Assembly (NCBI RefSeq): GCF_963678635.1
Contig: NC_087065.1
Coordinates: 4,260,020 to 4,324,019, forward strand
Reading direction: 5' to 3'
Length of the DNA stretch: 64,000 bases
From: Symsagittifera roscoffensis
Lineage: Eukaryota > Xenacoelomorpha > Acoela > Convolutidae
Shown here: piece after piece, positions 1 to 11,339 of the stretch
How the letters are laid out: each line of letters starts with the position of its first letter
How positions within the stretch are numbered: the first letter of the stretch is position 1
The notes under the pieces: generated by a model
Told to the model about the DNA's origin: nothing
What the model saw: only the letters and a program-made list of their open reading frames with translations
The model's database searches: none
Program-made: the position numbers and the translations under genes

Positions 1-2329
1 GCTTCCCGCCATCTTTCCAGAGTAAGCTTCTATTCTATTGTGGTCTGTCTTTGAGCAGTTCACAAGCATCGAGGTTATTAGGTTCTCGAATACTGGCCAA
101 GTCCAATTCTTTTGAGTGCTTCTATTAGTTGGTGGAAGTGCTTGTGCAGTATCACCCCAGAGTTCCAGAGCAGTTTCTTCGTCGCCTGTTGGTCCAGTAC
201 AAGTGGAGATTTGGTCTGACAAAGCAGCGCAAGAGCTCGCGGAGGATAGAAAACAGGAAGTCGCAAGCAATGACGCAGATGGCAGACCCAGGCCACCCAT
301 TTTAACAGTCAGGCAGGCTTGGATCCGAGAGGAATCTGTAAGTTGAACATTGGTGATTTTTTTCTAGTGTTGAGGTCAGAATGGAATCATAGTTGGAGAG
401 TATGTCGGGGTGCATGAAGCACGGCGACGTGCGGAGCAGAAATGTCAGTTTCGGTATACTGAACGAGTTTTTCAAAAGAAAAAGCGCCGAGTGTGCCTCG
501 ATTTCGACCAGGCGTTCGCTCAGTAGCTCAAGATCTTTAGAACGTTTGGTCAGTTTGTCAAGGACACAGTCAGCCCCCATGCCTGCACCAAGGATGCATA
601 GGTCGTCCAATGGAGTCTCTTGTATAGCAGGGCAGATCGTGTTGAATAGTTGCAGTATTTCGAGTTTGAGCTCTTCACTCGGTGAACCTAGGAAAGTTAG
701 CTCACATTTCGAAGGCTTAACTTTCAGGCCAAGCATACGAGCGCGCTCTATAACCAGTTTCAAGTCCTCGAAAACTACCCGGAACTTATCAGCAAGATTC
801 CCATCGTCCAGATACCAGAAGTTAAGAGCAGAAGTCAGCGAATGAATCATGTCGTTAATCGTGTCACAGAACATGGGCGGCCCCTCCGGGTCTCCTTGTT
901 GAGCTCCTTCATCTGAGTTCAGAATATGAGATCCAAAGAGCAGAAAGGAGGGTTGGCTATAGGCTGAGAACGCAAAATTTTTTAGGCGAGGGTACTTTTC
1001 GCTAATGTTCTCCAGCATGTGTTGCCTTGAGATTGAGTTGAAAGCATTTTCGAAATCAATTTTGACTATAACGTGTTCATCGCTGATGCCTGGAGAAGAT
1101 AGGAATTTGCGGGTGGCATGGACTGCCGCCTCACATCCATTTTTGGTGCCGAAGCCCAGTTGAGTAGATCCATATGAACATTTTCTTTGTTCTAATAGTT
1201 CGTGATCTTTGCCCGCACATTTCGCTGCCAATCTGCGAAGTGTGTTGCCGACTGCTATGGGCCGAACGCCGGAGGAAGGTTTTTTGAGTGCGAACAAGTT
1301 TGCCCCGAAAAAGAAAGGTCTGATATCAATCGGTACACCACCGCTCAAGATGATATTTGTGAGCCCGGTCAGGTCTTCGCTCAGTTTGTTTGATGTTTCG
1401 TTACACATTCCAATCATGTCTTTGATAATTTGAGGCCTCAATTTATCAGGCCCACCGGCTGAGCCGTTCGGGAAAGAATTTATACAAGAGTGAACCGTAG
1501 AACCCACAGTAGTGATACATTCTTGTTCTTTGTTTCCCTGAACAGCATAGGCGAACTTGTGCCGGGGGTGTTTTTCTTCCATCTCATTTACAATTTCGGG
1601 TGTAATTTCAGGCATCGTGTCATTCCGCGAAGCTATCCGTATGGCACCTCGGATATTGCCATCATCAATTTTCTCTTGGACCCTTCTCCTGAGACTCTGT
1701 TTCCTTTTTCGGCTTCGCCTTTTTTTCGGCTGCTCCGGAATCTCAGCTGTGCCGGAAAAAGATCTTATAGCTGAGTTGACTGAACTGGTGAGGTTTATTC
1801 GGTGTTTTTTCCCTCCTCTGTCAGTCGCCTTCAGATAGTGGGCGGGGATACTCATAAGCTTCAGCCAATTGGAAACTTCGTCAGGGTGTTTTGAGATATC
1901 GTTGAAAACTTCGCTATAGAGACAGGCTAAGTTGACTCTTGCTCCTTTCGGGACACGTTTGAGTATGGGGACTCTAGCAGAGAACAGCTTGCGGAGATAG
2001 GTAGAAGCCTCGGAATCGGGAGGGACGTTCTCTATTCTGAGATCTCCCATTAGTTGAGAAAGGCCACTAGACTGGTGCTCGGGCGCGCTACCAGTAAGAG
2101 TCAAGTCCTGTGGAGGGATATCATCAGCCAAGACAACTGAATCCGGTAGGCAGCGGTTGCAGATCAAGCCTGGCTTCCAGTATTTAGAACTCGGTAGGGG
2201 AGTGTGCTTGAGGTGAACAAAGCCGCATATGCTACACCAGGCTCCTCCGCCCCGTAGATGCTTTGAACACACGCTGCAGTGAGTCTGCTCTACTTCATCT
2301 TCAGTGACCGTGGGTTGCTGTTGCTGCAT
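1..2329 (-). pseudogene. Non-LTR retrotransposon RT protein, frameshifted, runs off left edge
   Basis: This is the replication protein of a LINE-like element. The main reading frame runs from the ATG at 2329 to a stop at 302 (675 codons). The N-terminus has a Cys/His cluster (HCSVC, WCSIC, CNRC; about residues 16-60) that looks like a zinc finger. A basic stretch follows (about 205-225), then RT motifs: GVRPIAVGNTLRRL, IDFENAF (motif A, about residue 423), GAQQGDPEGP (motif B) and WYLDDG (motif C, about residue 504). After the stop, the +1 frame stays open from about 300 to base 1 and starts with GGLGLPSASLLA, a pattern found just after the RT in related proteins. One indel near 300 therefore breaks the ORF, and the true C-terminus lies outside the window. 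No APE endonuclease precedes the RT, so any endonuclease would be C-terminal. Clade not assigned. Confidence 0.85.
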
Positions 2330-2412
2330 TTCGCGTAGGTGTCACATTCACATATATGAAATTATAGAACAGATACTAGATCGAAGTAGTAATAGAGATA
2401 GAGATAGAGTCT

Positions 2413-2525
2413 AAGACCTGGACAACAAAGTCCAGTTCTTAGTCAGGGGATATAAGACCGGGACAACAAAGTCCAGTTCTTAAATTGGGGAGAAAAGACC
2501 GGGACAATGAAGTCCAGTTCTTAAG
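2413..2525. repeat. 41-bp tandem repeat upstream of LINE ORF
   Basis: Units start at 2413, 2454 and 2495, exactly 41 bp apart, sharing AAGACC(T/G)GGACAA and AGTCCAGTTCTTA. The third unit is incomplete. The array lies 84 bp 5' of the LINE ORF (which reads leftward), so it is probably part of the element's 5' UTR, where short tandem promoter repeats are common. Confidence 0.8.
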
Positions 2526-2911
2526 AGGATATATTTTCGCAATTGGTCAGCTAGTTGGATGAGTTCCTGATCGTCACTGTTCTTCGGGTGAAGGGCGTGA
2601 TTTAGAGAACTTGCACCAATAATGTGGATCATTGAAATATGAGGCAACCCCGGCTACCTCGTAGAAACATATGACCTGAAACTATTTAATAAGTTTATCA
2701 CAACAATTAGGCTAAAAGGTGTGACTCTCTAAGTCTTAATTAAGATTGTTCGAATTTTGAGATGCTAGCAAGACCTGATATGCTAATTTTCTTGAAAATT
2801 GGAGTTTTATACCTGTGCTTTGATTGATTTTTCTTGTTCTTGGTTTTTTGATCTCATATACAGCATTCGAATATCTTTGCAGATAATCATAACCTAATAG
2901 CAAACAAAGCT
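2526..2911. other. No gene seen
   Basis: AT-rich sequence between two retrotransposon remnants. The segment near 2670-2700 (CTATTTAATAAGTTTATCAC) weakly resembles 12955-12980, hinting at an old dispersed repeat. No coding signal recognised. Confidence 0.4.
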
Positions 2912-3560
2912 GTGTTTCCACTTAAATGGAAAATTAGTGTTATAATGCCGATTTTAAAGGAAGGTGACACGCAAGACGTGTCAAACTACAGACCGATAAG
3001 TCTAATATGTGCAATCTCCAAGCTGTTAGAAAAACTCATGTTGGATAAGCTATCGCCACTCATTTATCCAAAGTTCTTCCCGAACCAACACAGATTCAGC
3101 TCAAAAATATGAGATGAAAGTGATAGAAAGTGTTCAGAGACGTGCATCAAACTGGATACTTGGTTTTACAGACAAAAGTTATCAACGTCTTGACTCTCTA
3201 AGTCTTCTTCCTTTGAGTTTATATATGCAAATGAATGATCTGCTGTTCCTATCGAAAGTTTTAATGGGTAAACACGACTGAGATTGGACAAATTATTTGT
3301 CGTGTACGTCCAACAAACAATCCTTATTCTTCTCGCAACGCCGCACTATTAAATGTTGAGAATACACTGAAAATTTCCAAAAACTTTTGTCTATTGAAAA
3401 ATTCCAAAAACCTTTGGCATCGAACACCGAAATTGGCCAACCGTCTTCCACATTGGGTAAACTTCAACCAGCCTGAAGCACTGAAGCAAAGACTCCTCAA
3501 ACTTTTTTGGGCCTACTTCAAAGAACGTTTCGATGTTATGCTCTGTGTGTAGAGAAACTC
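2912..3560 (+). pseudogene. LINE RT remnant, internally deleted
   Basis: Translation at 2912-3112 gives WKISVIMPILKEGD followed by NYRPISLICAISKLLEK, the classic entry into a LINE reverse transcriptase domain. At about 3115 the sequence jumps to text typical of the C-terminal end of such proteins (RASNWILGF, LDSLSLLPLSLYMQMNDLLFLSK). Motifs A to D are missing between the two parts, so the copy has a large internal deletion besides stops and frameshifts. An APE-type LINE (Jockey/CR1/RTE group) is likely; the exact clade cannot be read from this. Confidence 0.7.
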
Positions 3561-3672
3561 ATGTGGATTTAAACTCTTTAGTTTGCTGACTTTCGGGGTT
3601 CGAGTCCCTTCATTTTGACTTTTGTCATTTTGTAAATTAATATTAATAATAATCATATTAATAATTATATAG

Positions 3673-4400
3673 GTGATGAATCTATCGATTAAAAAAAGAA
3701 TTTCATTGCCATCAAAGGCTCATCGAGTGTGTGCTACACAATACTACTCTAACTACACTTTCGAAAAAGCTGAAGTATTGAACGACGTAAGAGTGCCATA
3801 CGTGGTACCAATGATCAGTTATGGTTCAGAGTTATGGATGTCAAACAAAGGAGACCTAAAAATAATTAAAAGTGGGGCTTATACATGGATTTTGAATTCA
3901 ATAAATTGAATTACAACTAGAAACTTCTGGCAAATGATAGTTTAACCTTCTATTCGTTTTGAGAACTGCACTAGGTCCTTTTATTCCCAAAATAGGCAAC
4001 GATGAAGTTGACATCAGGTGGACCGAAACGTCTCAATCTCTAAATACGGAGAAACAAGGAACTCACATTTTTACAGCTAGTCTCCTGGGACTGAAAAAAA
4101 ATGCGATTCAGACTTCTGGATTAGTGCCTGCCATCTGTCCAATCTCTTCAACGACTTCTTCAAGGAAGACATCCTATTTGATCAACTTCCCATAAAAACT
4201 TTCAAGTATTCAAAAACTTCTTTCGACAGAAATACAACGAAAATGACCCATGCATCTCGATTACTATGTAGAAGCATCACATGAAAAGAAACGAAAAAAC
4301 TGAATTACTGAAACTTCCATTCAAAAATTTCTTGGAACATGTCACTAAAAGCGTTGTGATCTAAAATTGAAAGATGCTGATCTAGCTTCATACAAATCTT
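3673..4400 (+). pseudogene. LINE C-terminal remnant
   Basis: An ORF at 3673-3909 includes VPMISYGSELWMSNKGDLKIIKS, matching the stretch after the RT domain of many LINE proteins (YGSE-W, then a basic helix). The following 500 bases keep scattered LINE-like coding in broken frames. The copy is truncated at both ends and not functional. It lies just after a different LINE remnant on the same strand; whether they derive from one insertion is unclear. Confidence 0.5.
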
Positions 4401-4490
4401 TGAGATGCATAAAGTATTGTCACTAATTTTTATTTGTTACTGTATCAAGAAAATTAAAAACTTTCCTTGGTTTTCGTACAAACTTTTTAG

Positions 4491-4581
4491 GCTCATGGAT
4501 ACTGGCTAAAATATTTCGGTCATGGATACGGATACTTGTTAGAACGTGAGCAGTTTGAAACGGCTATAGAAGTGGCTCAAA
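4491..4581 (+). other. Candidate orphan exon
   Basis: A pyrimidine-rich tract ending TTTTTAG precedes an open stretch of about 30 codons that includes YLLEREQFETAIEVAQ, a helix-like peptide of better codon quality than the surroundings. A possible GT donor lies at 4582. I do not recognise the protein and see no partner exon. It could also be a chance open frame or a fragment of an old element. Confidence 0.25.
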
Positions 4582-4589
4582 GTTTGCAT

Positions 4590-6010
4590 GTTTTTCCGAG
4601 ATTGGTTCTGTCTTAGTTTTTTTTTCGGCAGTATAAAAACAATCAGAAGTATTGATATAAACTGGAATACTATCCCACATAAATCCCTATTATTTCTTTT
4701 TCTTGAAGATTGGATTGAAATGATGAACGATTTGATGATTAAAATAGAAATGAAATGTTTCCGCGTACCATTAACATGGAAAAACTTAATTATTAATTTT
4801 TCAGGTCATCCCCTTCGTTCTTTTTCTAAAAGAGATTTTTTTGCTCCAAAAATTTTTTTAAAACTGTTTTTCTTAACTCTGATTCCGTGAAAGTTTTTTT
4901 TATCTTGCTAGGATAAAAATGATAATAATTATCATTGAAGCATGGAACAAATCGTCGTAATGCGACATAGTTTTTTTGCTCCTTTTAAACAATTTGTTAG
5001 TCACTAATTTTGTTTTTCTCTATCGCAGGAATATTGGTTTTTGTTAATCTTCATTCATTTTCGGAAGATATTCTTACGTTAAAAGTTTACACACCATTCT
5101 TTTTTTTACTTTGAGAATTGTCTGTTTTTGATAAATACATTTCAAAGTTATTCGATTATGTTTTTAATGGATAGGTATAGGGGTTTCTCGAGTTTTATCG
5201 TATAATTTTGATTCAAGCATTTATAGTTAATGGAATTTGTTGAATTCTTTTCAGTTACAATCAGGATTTTTTTGTTAAATAGTATTTGAACTCATTCAAT
5301 CATCTTTTGATTGAAAGATTCATCGATTTCTCCAGTTTTAGGAATTTTTCATTATAGCGTTTTAAGTTGAGAAGCTTATCGTTAAAAACTTTTACCTTTC
5401 AAAATATAATTGAGATATCTCCGGTAGATTCAAAATTGCACGCGAAGAATCAGCAAAGCTTGGGAGTACTGTCTACTTTCTCCAGAGGACTTGTTCTATA
5501 AATCCCAATTCATACAAAAATCATTGCATGTACCCATCTAAAAACTACTTGAATCAGTTCAGTGGAAAGCATTCCACTGGATCTACGAAAATTCAAAAGA
5601 CTACAAACAACTAATACAGCTAAATATACTAGCCATATCCTTGTAAACTGTATCTTAACTGGTTTTGGTTTAAAACTGAAAATAAAATGAGAAATGCAAC
5701 ATCGACACCCTCGTTAGCTAAGCTAAACTTTAATCAACAGACACGCGATAAAATCACGAATTTGGATTTCCATATAATCATCTCAAAAAGACGGATGAAA
5801 ACTTCTGGTTGAGCATGAGACGAATAAACATTTAACTCTCAAAAAACTTTCAACGAAGCTCAGCAGACTTTTTTGTAAAGAAATATACTGATAGAGAATC
5901 ATTCACGTGGATAATTTTGTGCTCATCTGGTTCGTGCAACCCAGTGAAGAAAATCGCGCTTTTGAAAACTAATGGGTTAGCACCCATGGACTAAATAGTC
6001 TAAAGTCATG
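4590..6010. other. No gene seen
   Basis: AT-rich sequence with many homopolymer runs and stops in all frames. No RNA gene, tandem repeat or element boundary recognised. Confidence 0.4.
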
Positions 6011-6014
6011 ATTG

Positions 6015-6036
6015 CTACTACTACTACTACTACTAA
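6015..6036 (-). repeat. (TAG)n tail of a LINE
   Basis: About seven ACT units on the plus strand, i.e. (TAG/AGT)n on the minus strand. It lies 3' of the minus-strand LINE C-terminal coding at 6158-6487, as expected for the microsatellite 3' tail that ends I- and Jockey-like elements. Confidence 0.6.
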
Positions 6037-6157
6037 ATACGGATTTGGTATTTCGCAAAATAAATATAAGTCCGCAAGATAAATATAAAAAAACTTCCAA
6101 TTTGAGGTTTTTCTTGAAGACAATTTTGTTTCAGCAGGGTTTTAGAGGGCAATTTTG

Positions 6158-6487
6158 TCAGATTGTTAAGATGTTAGATTTGAAACCAATTAGTGACTTC
6201 GACGGGATTGTCCCGCAGTAGGCCGTGTTTTGGTAATCTTGTTTGTTTGACCGGACAGTTGACCAGGCGTTGTACATCACGAGGGCTATAAAAACAGCTT
6301 GGACATATGTTGTTGGTGTCGAACTCTCGAAAAGTGGCCGATGAAGTGGAAGCTGTTTCCGCAGCACGCTTGAGCAAGGAATTATATCTGACGACGAAGA
6401 AGGTGACTTTCTTCCTGCTCTACATAGAGTGTAATTCAATAAAATTTCTGTCCAGGGCAATTGGGTAATTTTTTCGTCTTTTCTCAC
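6158..6487 (-). pseudogene. LINE C-terminal domain remnant
   Basis: Two overlapping minus frames encode the end of an APE-type LINE protein. At 6174-6377 the peptide has CPSC, then LVNCPVKQT, then NPVEVTNWFQI. This matches the terminal zinc-binding and 'DLW-NPV-VA-FL' ending of Jockey-like ORF2 proteins. The frame shifts within the region, so it is dead. The (TAG)n tail lies about 120 bp downstream. Confidence 0.6.
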
Positions 6488-6589
6488 TTGTTTTCCACTA
6501 AAAGTAATCAGCTATTTTTAGCACTAAGTTGGAGTATGGATCCAAACCTATATGGTGTTATTTACTATTTTTTTCTGGCATCGGTCGAG

Positions 6590-7040
6590 AAAGACTTTTT
6601 CAAGTCTATAGCGGGTTCAGTAAATTTCAATTGTTAGAGTTTTTATTGATAATGGTCAATAGAATCGAATGCCTCGGAGAGATTAAAGAGTGAACAAACA
6701 ACAAAACTGTTGGTATCTATCGGTTTTTTAAATGCTTTCGTGCAAACTAAAATAGCCTCAATGGTGAGTGGAATTTTCTCAAGCAAAATTGAGTGTTGAT
6801 TAGAAGGTTTTGAGATAAATTCTGTTCATTAACTTGTTTGTATACTAATTTTTCAAACACTTCTGATGGTGATCCAAAAATTGATAAGCCTGTAGTTCCA
6901 GTTACTTCAGGATCATCTTTTTGACAATTGTTTTTTTAAGCTTCTGGGAAAAACAAAGTGTTTATGGTATTCCTTGATAAAAGAGTAAATGCGTGCAAGT
7001 TTCAAGAGGTAATATCAGACGGAACGTGCGGTTTTTTTAC
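6590..7040 (-). pseudogene. LINE RT remnant
   Basis: Broken minus-strand coding. About 6655-6700 reads NLSEAFDSIDH, equivalent to RT motif A (LSKAFDTVDH), and the sequence before it (FPRSLKK, then WNYRLINFW) corresponds to the NYRPIS entry of the RT. It lies upstream of the C-terminal piece at 6158-6487, with motifs B to D deleted between them. The two pieces probably belong to one truncated LINE. Confidence 0.55.
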
Positions 7041-7371
7041 TTGAAGTTTTTTTTAATTGAATACATGTGATCTAAAAATTTTTATCTTGTATGTTTTTGC
7101 TTTTGGTTTATCAATACGTATCGAAATTGTCTTGTGAAGCACTTTATCAATATTTTCAACTTTGTTTCGACCGAAAATGTTGAACATTGCTTCTGGGTTA
7201 CGTTGCTGATAGAAGTTTCCCATTTATTTTTTCAGATTCGATTTGAATTTTTTCGGAGTAGTTTTTCATCATATAATTTGCGTTTAAATGGGTTTTGCTT
7301 CCACTTAATTTAAGTTCCGTTTAAACCAGAAAAATAGCTAAATAATCTCGTTCTATAGGTGTCAGTACGTT

Positions 7372-7785
7372 TTATTTGCTTGTTTGTTCTTTCAAACTAA
7401 AATTAGTTTCGGTGTAGTTAAATAGTAGCTTCGAGTTATATTTAGTAATAATCATCATATTAGTCTGAATTATTTGTGCATAGTCAATCGACTGAGCAAG
7501 TTCTTCAATACTTTCAAATTTTATTACTTTTTTTGGATTGTAAGATCTAATTAAAAGGGTAATTCTTTCCTTTTTTAGACGCAGATTTGCATTCAATCCA
7601 TAAGCTGTCATGTTTTTATGCAGATCATTTAAATCTTGGCGTAATTTGGTAAGTTTTTTTGTGCACTAAAAGCATAACGCCGCTTCTTTTTGTTTTCTTG
7701 CTTCAATCAATCTGTCACATTTAGATGAAGCAAGTTTCTCACTATCTGATATTGTCCCATTTTGGGGTAAGTTTTTGGTTGCCAT
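7372..7785 (-). pseudogene. Unrecognised ORF with one internal stop
   Basis: Reading leftward from an ATG at about 7785, the frame stays open for about 138 codons except for one TAG after residue 39. It starts MATKNLPQNG, then a charged, probably helical region (EKLASSKCDRLIEARKQKE) and later KVIKFESIEELAQSIDYA. The composition is protein-like, unlike neighbouring sequence. It lies directly 5' of a minus-strand LINE RT remnant, so it may be that element's ORF1 or an N-terminal part of ORF2. I recognise no domain. Confidence 0.45.
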
Positions 7786-9299
7786 TTTTGAAAAAGAAAT
7801 TGCACCGTAATAATTGGTGAAATTTTGAGCCAATTTTGTTCTCTTCTTTTTTCGTCAAATCTTACCCCAATTTGAGAAAAACGCTGTTAAATTTTGCAAT
7901 GTTGTTCGCTTTGTCCGGTTGTTTCAAATCAGCACAGTATAAGCTTACGAACTCACTTTCCCTGTCCTAGTATTCTGTTGATTTACTGCAACTCTCTTAA
8001 GCAACTGCAACGCTTGAAGTCTCCTCAATTCAAAAAAGTTGATTCGATAATATAAATGCTGGGGGATGTGCAAGAAAACAGGTGAGCTCTAAAAACTTGT
8101 TTTTATTTTGAAAAATTCATTTTTTGTTTTAAAAATAAATTATGGGATAATTAAATTCTGACAAGCTTCGAAGTAGTGTAAATTTGGACATATTTTGGAA
8201 GTCAGATTTGTATGATAAATCGGTTTAAAACGAATTGAAAATAGCAGTTAATCAAGAATTTAAATACGAATTTTTGATGGATCAGTTTTTTTCAGTTTGT
8301 TTGAAAAGGCATAAGTTAATGTTTCCTCGATTATAATTTATCAAAGTTTCAAATATCTGGGTTCATGTTGAAAAGCAACAATCTTGTAAATTACACTTCA
8401 TTATACTGAAGTGTAAAAAATCTCATTGAAATTAATCAGTAGTTTCTGAGTCTCTGAACGGTTTGAAATAGTTGAAAAGTTCCATAGTAGATATGTCGTT
8501 TTTTTCTGGATTCTGCAATCCTTAGATAGCTCACTTTGTTTGTGGGTTCCGTGATTTGGATTTGTATTAGTTTCTTCATTAGTTTTGCATGTTGTGCATA
8601 TTCAACCTGACCAAGTTTGGTTGTAACCCAAAAGAATGCATTTTTGGGGACCCTGGGGTTTGCAGGAGTTAAATTTGTTCAGAGGGTGAAATGACTTTGG
8701 CTGCATATACAAAGATTCCCATACAAAACAGTCCGAAACATAAAAAAAAGTCTGATGAAACAGTCCCATACAAAACAGTGGAAAACCATTTGAATTTTTG
8801 ACTTTGAAATTTTGGCGCCAATAATTGATAAACGCTTTGAAACATTGAATGATCGTAAAAGTTCTGTATTTTTTTTTTTAATCTCTACATTTATATGAGA
8901 ATTTTTTAATTTACAATTCTGCATAAAATACTCGGGAAGATTTACTTGGCAGCTTTTTTCAAAGATTGTTTTTATTTTAATCACTTATTGTGGGTATTAT
9001 GTCAAACAGTTTGTGGCGCGCATTTCCAATAATTCTTTCAAAAAAATTTTGTCAGTATTTTAATCAATTTTTACTCTGGTGTAAATTTTTTGTTAATTCC
9101 AAAAGATACTGCACGATATTGAACTAATAGAACTGTAACTATTTTAGCCAACACACATAGCATATGTTAGTATAGGCAACACCACCCGTTGCAAAGATGA
9201 CCGCTTATAGATTGACTCAATATATGTCATGAACGTGAACGATAACTTATCAATGAATTTAAAGACAAGTATTTCCATCTCAGCTGGTTCTTCTTGGTT
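7786..9299. other. No gene seen; possible insertion within LINE remnants
   Basis: AT-rich, stop-dense in all frames. A short direct repeat (CCATACAAAACAGT) occurs twice near 8720 and 8765. It separates two minus-strand RT remnants and may be an unrecognised insertion. Confidence 0.35.
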
Positions 9300-9319
9300 G
9301 GACTAGGTTTGATATGACT

Positions 9320-10370
9320 TATGACGAAAATTTACTAGAAGCTCGTATGACTTCACCGGAGAGAAAACGAAGTTATTTGTTTCGTGTCATTTTCTTAAAT
9401 GCTCAATACACTCCTTCGCCGAGTCAATTCCATCTTTTCCAACAGGAAAGCAGGGAATTTGTCGTCATCAGTTTTGACGAGGAAAATTTCTGTCTGTTTT
9501 CCCAGGCTTAACTTTACTGTAGCGATGGTAAAAAGTAGAGGTGATACCACTGCCTTGTGGTATCTTGATTGACGGTGAAATATTGTGATTTTTTTCCTGA
9601 ATTTCGAGCGGAATTTTTTCTTTTGAAGAGACTCCGTTATCCAGTAAATAATTTATGTACTAAATTTCGGTTGGAAAGCTTTGAGTTGTTCTTGAATTAG
9701 TTAATGCGGAACCATGTCAAAGCTTTCGAATGATCAATTGAAAAAATTCTCACCTAATCGTTTTTTTTGCTTCTTTAGCTTGCAGACATTCCTTTTTAGC
9801 TTGATGAGTGCCGCTTTTATTGACCGTATGGCCTTAAACTAAGCTGATCTCGTGGGAGACCGTTGCTGTAATTGTGAAGTATAATTTTTTTGTTGTTTTT
9901 CTCGAAAACGCTGGCAAAGATATCTCACAGTTAATGGACAAAATTTTTCATTGGTTACTGGTTGCCCGGGTTTTCAAAGTGGGTTTAGTATAGCTTTTTT
10001 CTATTTACTTGGGAATTTTATGTTTCAAGGGAACGTTTTATATCTTTAGCAGCGGTTCTGCTAAATTGTTTGCGTTTCAGTAGCCAGTGTGATAAGCAAT
10101 CGGGCCCACTGGCAGTTTTCTCCAAATTTTTCAAGAAATTTTTAACTTCTTGTAAAGTCAAACGTGGTAGCTTTGAAGTTGCTGCTGGTGGTACAAGGTA
10201 AAAACTTCGTTTCGTTCGAGCAAATTTTTGCAAAGTGCTGTTTTGTGTTCATTACACTTGCAAGAAGCAAGGGTATTGCTATCGGGTACAAGACTTTTTT
10301 CCCGTTAATAACTTTGGGCACAACACTATTTTCATCTGGACTCATCTCTTGTGGTACCTTGTTTCATAAT
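9320..10370 (-). pseudogene. APE-type LINE: RT region remnant
   Basis: Minus-strand coding in shifting frames. At 10018-10345 it encodes the segment before the RT: FAKICSNETKFLP, then PRLTLQEVKNFLKNLEKTAS and SGPDCLSHWLLK. From about 9760 leftward it has a degraded motif A (DHSKAL), the WITESLQKKK segment, VVSPLLFTIATVKL (motif B end) and a TDDD relic of motif C. Stops and indels throughout. Upstream lies the matching endonuclease (11340-11850), separated by a nested tRNA-like repeat. Confidence 0.65.
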
Positions 10371-10394
10371 TAGTTCAAATTTTTTTGGCTTTCC

Positions 10395-11174
10395 TGGCCA
10401 TTTTTAGCCTGGAGGTAACGAATACGCCTGCGACTCAAAGATCCTTGGTTTGAATCTGACCAGGACATGTTTTTTTTTCAAACGTGAAATTTTCTGTTTC
10501 AACTGAAATTTTCGGCTTTTTATTTGTCTGCTTATCTTTTGTTGGCAGAGTTGCCGTATATTTTGCTGAGCGAATCGTTTTTTTTTTTGCTGAGCGCATT
10601 TTTTAATGGTGCTTATAGCGTTTGATTTACTTACATGGTGCTTTTAGCGGTCGAATTTTACTTAAATTGGCTTTGTATTTCTTTTTTTTGATTTTTTTGT
10701 TTCGCTGAAAAGTTTTCTTCGGCCCAAAAATTTTTGGCGGGTTTTTATCGGCTTAGTGACCTAATTTTGGGTTGTTTCAAGAAAAATTTTTATTTTCCCC
10801 TCCGTTTTGATAGTTTGTTGCTTTTTTACCACTCGGTTTGCTGGAATTTCTTTTTTCTTATTTTAGGTTTTGGCTTAGTAGCCTCTTTTTGCGTCGTTTG
10901 ATGCGCGAAACAAAATTTTGCATGCTTGTGCGTGTGGTATGAGGCGATGAGGGACGTGAAAATTTTAAAATAGTTTTGAATTTAAAAATAAATTGGCCTA
11001 AAGAGCTTCTGCTCAGATATTTTCAGCTTCTCACCGCTTGGTTAATTGTGTTCCGATACTGATTTTTGCATTATATTCCTTGGATTCTTCTTTTCAGAAC
11101 TATCCTCATTCATTTTGTTAGATCTAGTTGTATCGCGCAAGTGATGCGAAGCTCAGCTTTGCCTCTGTGTTAGA
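10395..11174 (+). repeat. Composite tRNA-headed repeat, copy a (nested in LINE)
   Basis: Starts with a tRNA-like segment (TAGCCTGGAGG as an A-box-like start; GGTTTGAATCT as B box at about 10445) and ends with the hairpin GCGAAGCTCAGCTTTGCCTC shared by other copies. It lies inside a minus-strand LINE, between RT and endonuclease parts, so it inserted after the LINE. Confidence 0.5.
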
Positions 11175-11339
11175 TATTTCAAGTCTGATATATGAATTTT
11201 CTTCTGAGGGCAGAATTCGTCTGTTTTAGCAGTATGCATCGAGTGGATTTTTTATATTGCATCCTCAAAATCTTTGCATCTTCAAAATCAAAATCTCTCA
11301 ATTAAGTCAATAATTGTGTTGTCCTATTCCAAATTTAAT

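Noticed and set aside
302-2329. Group II intron or retron reverse transcriptase
   Set aside because: The N-terminal zinc finger, GGLGL tail and repeat-rich eukaryotic context fit a non-LTR retrotransposon.
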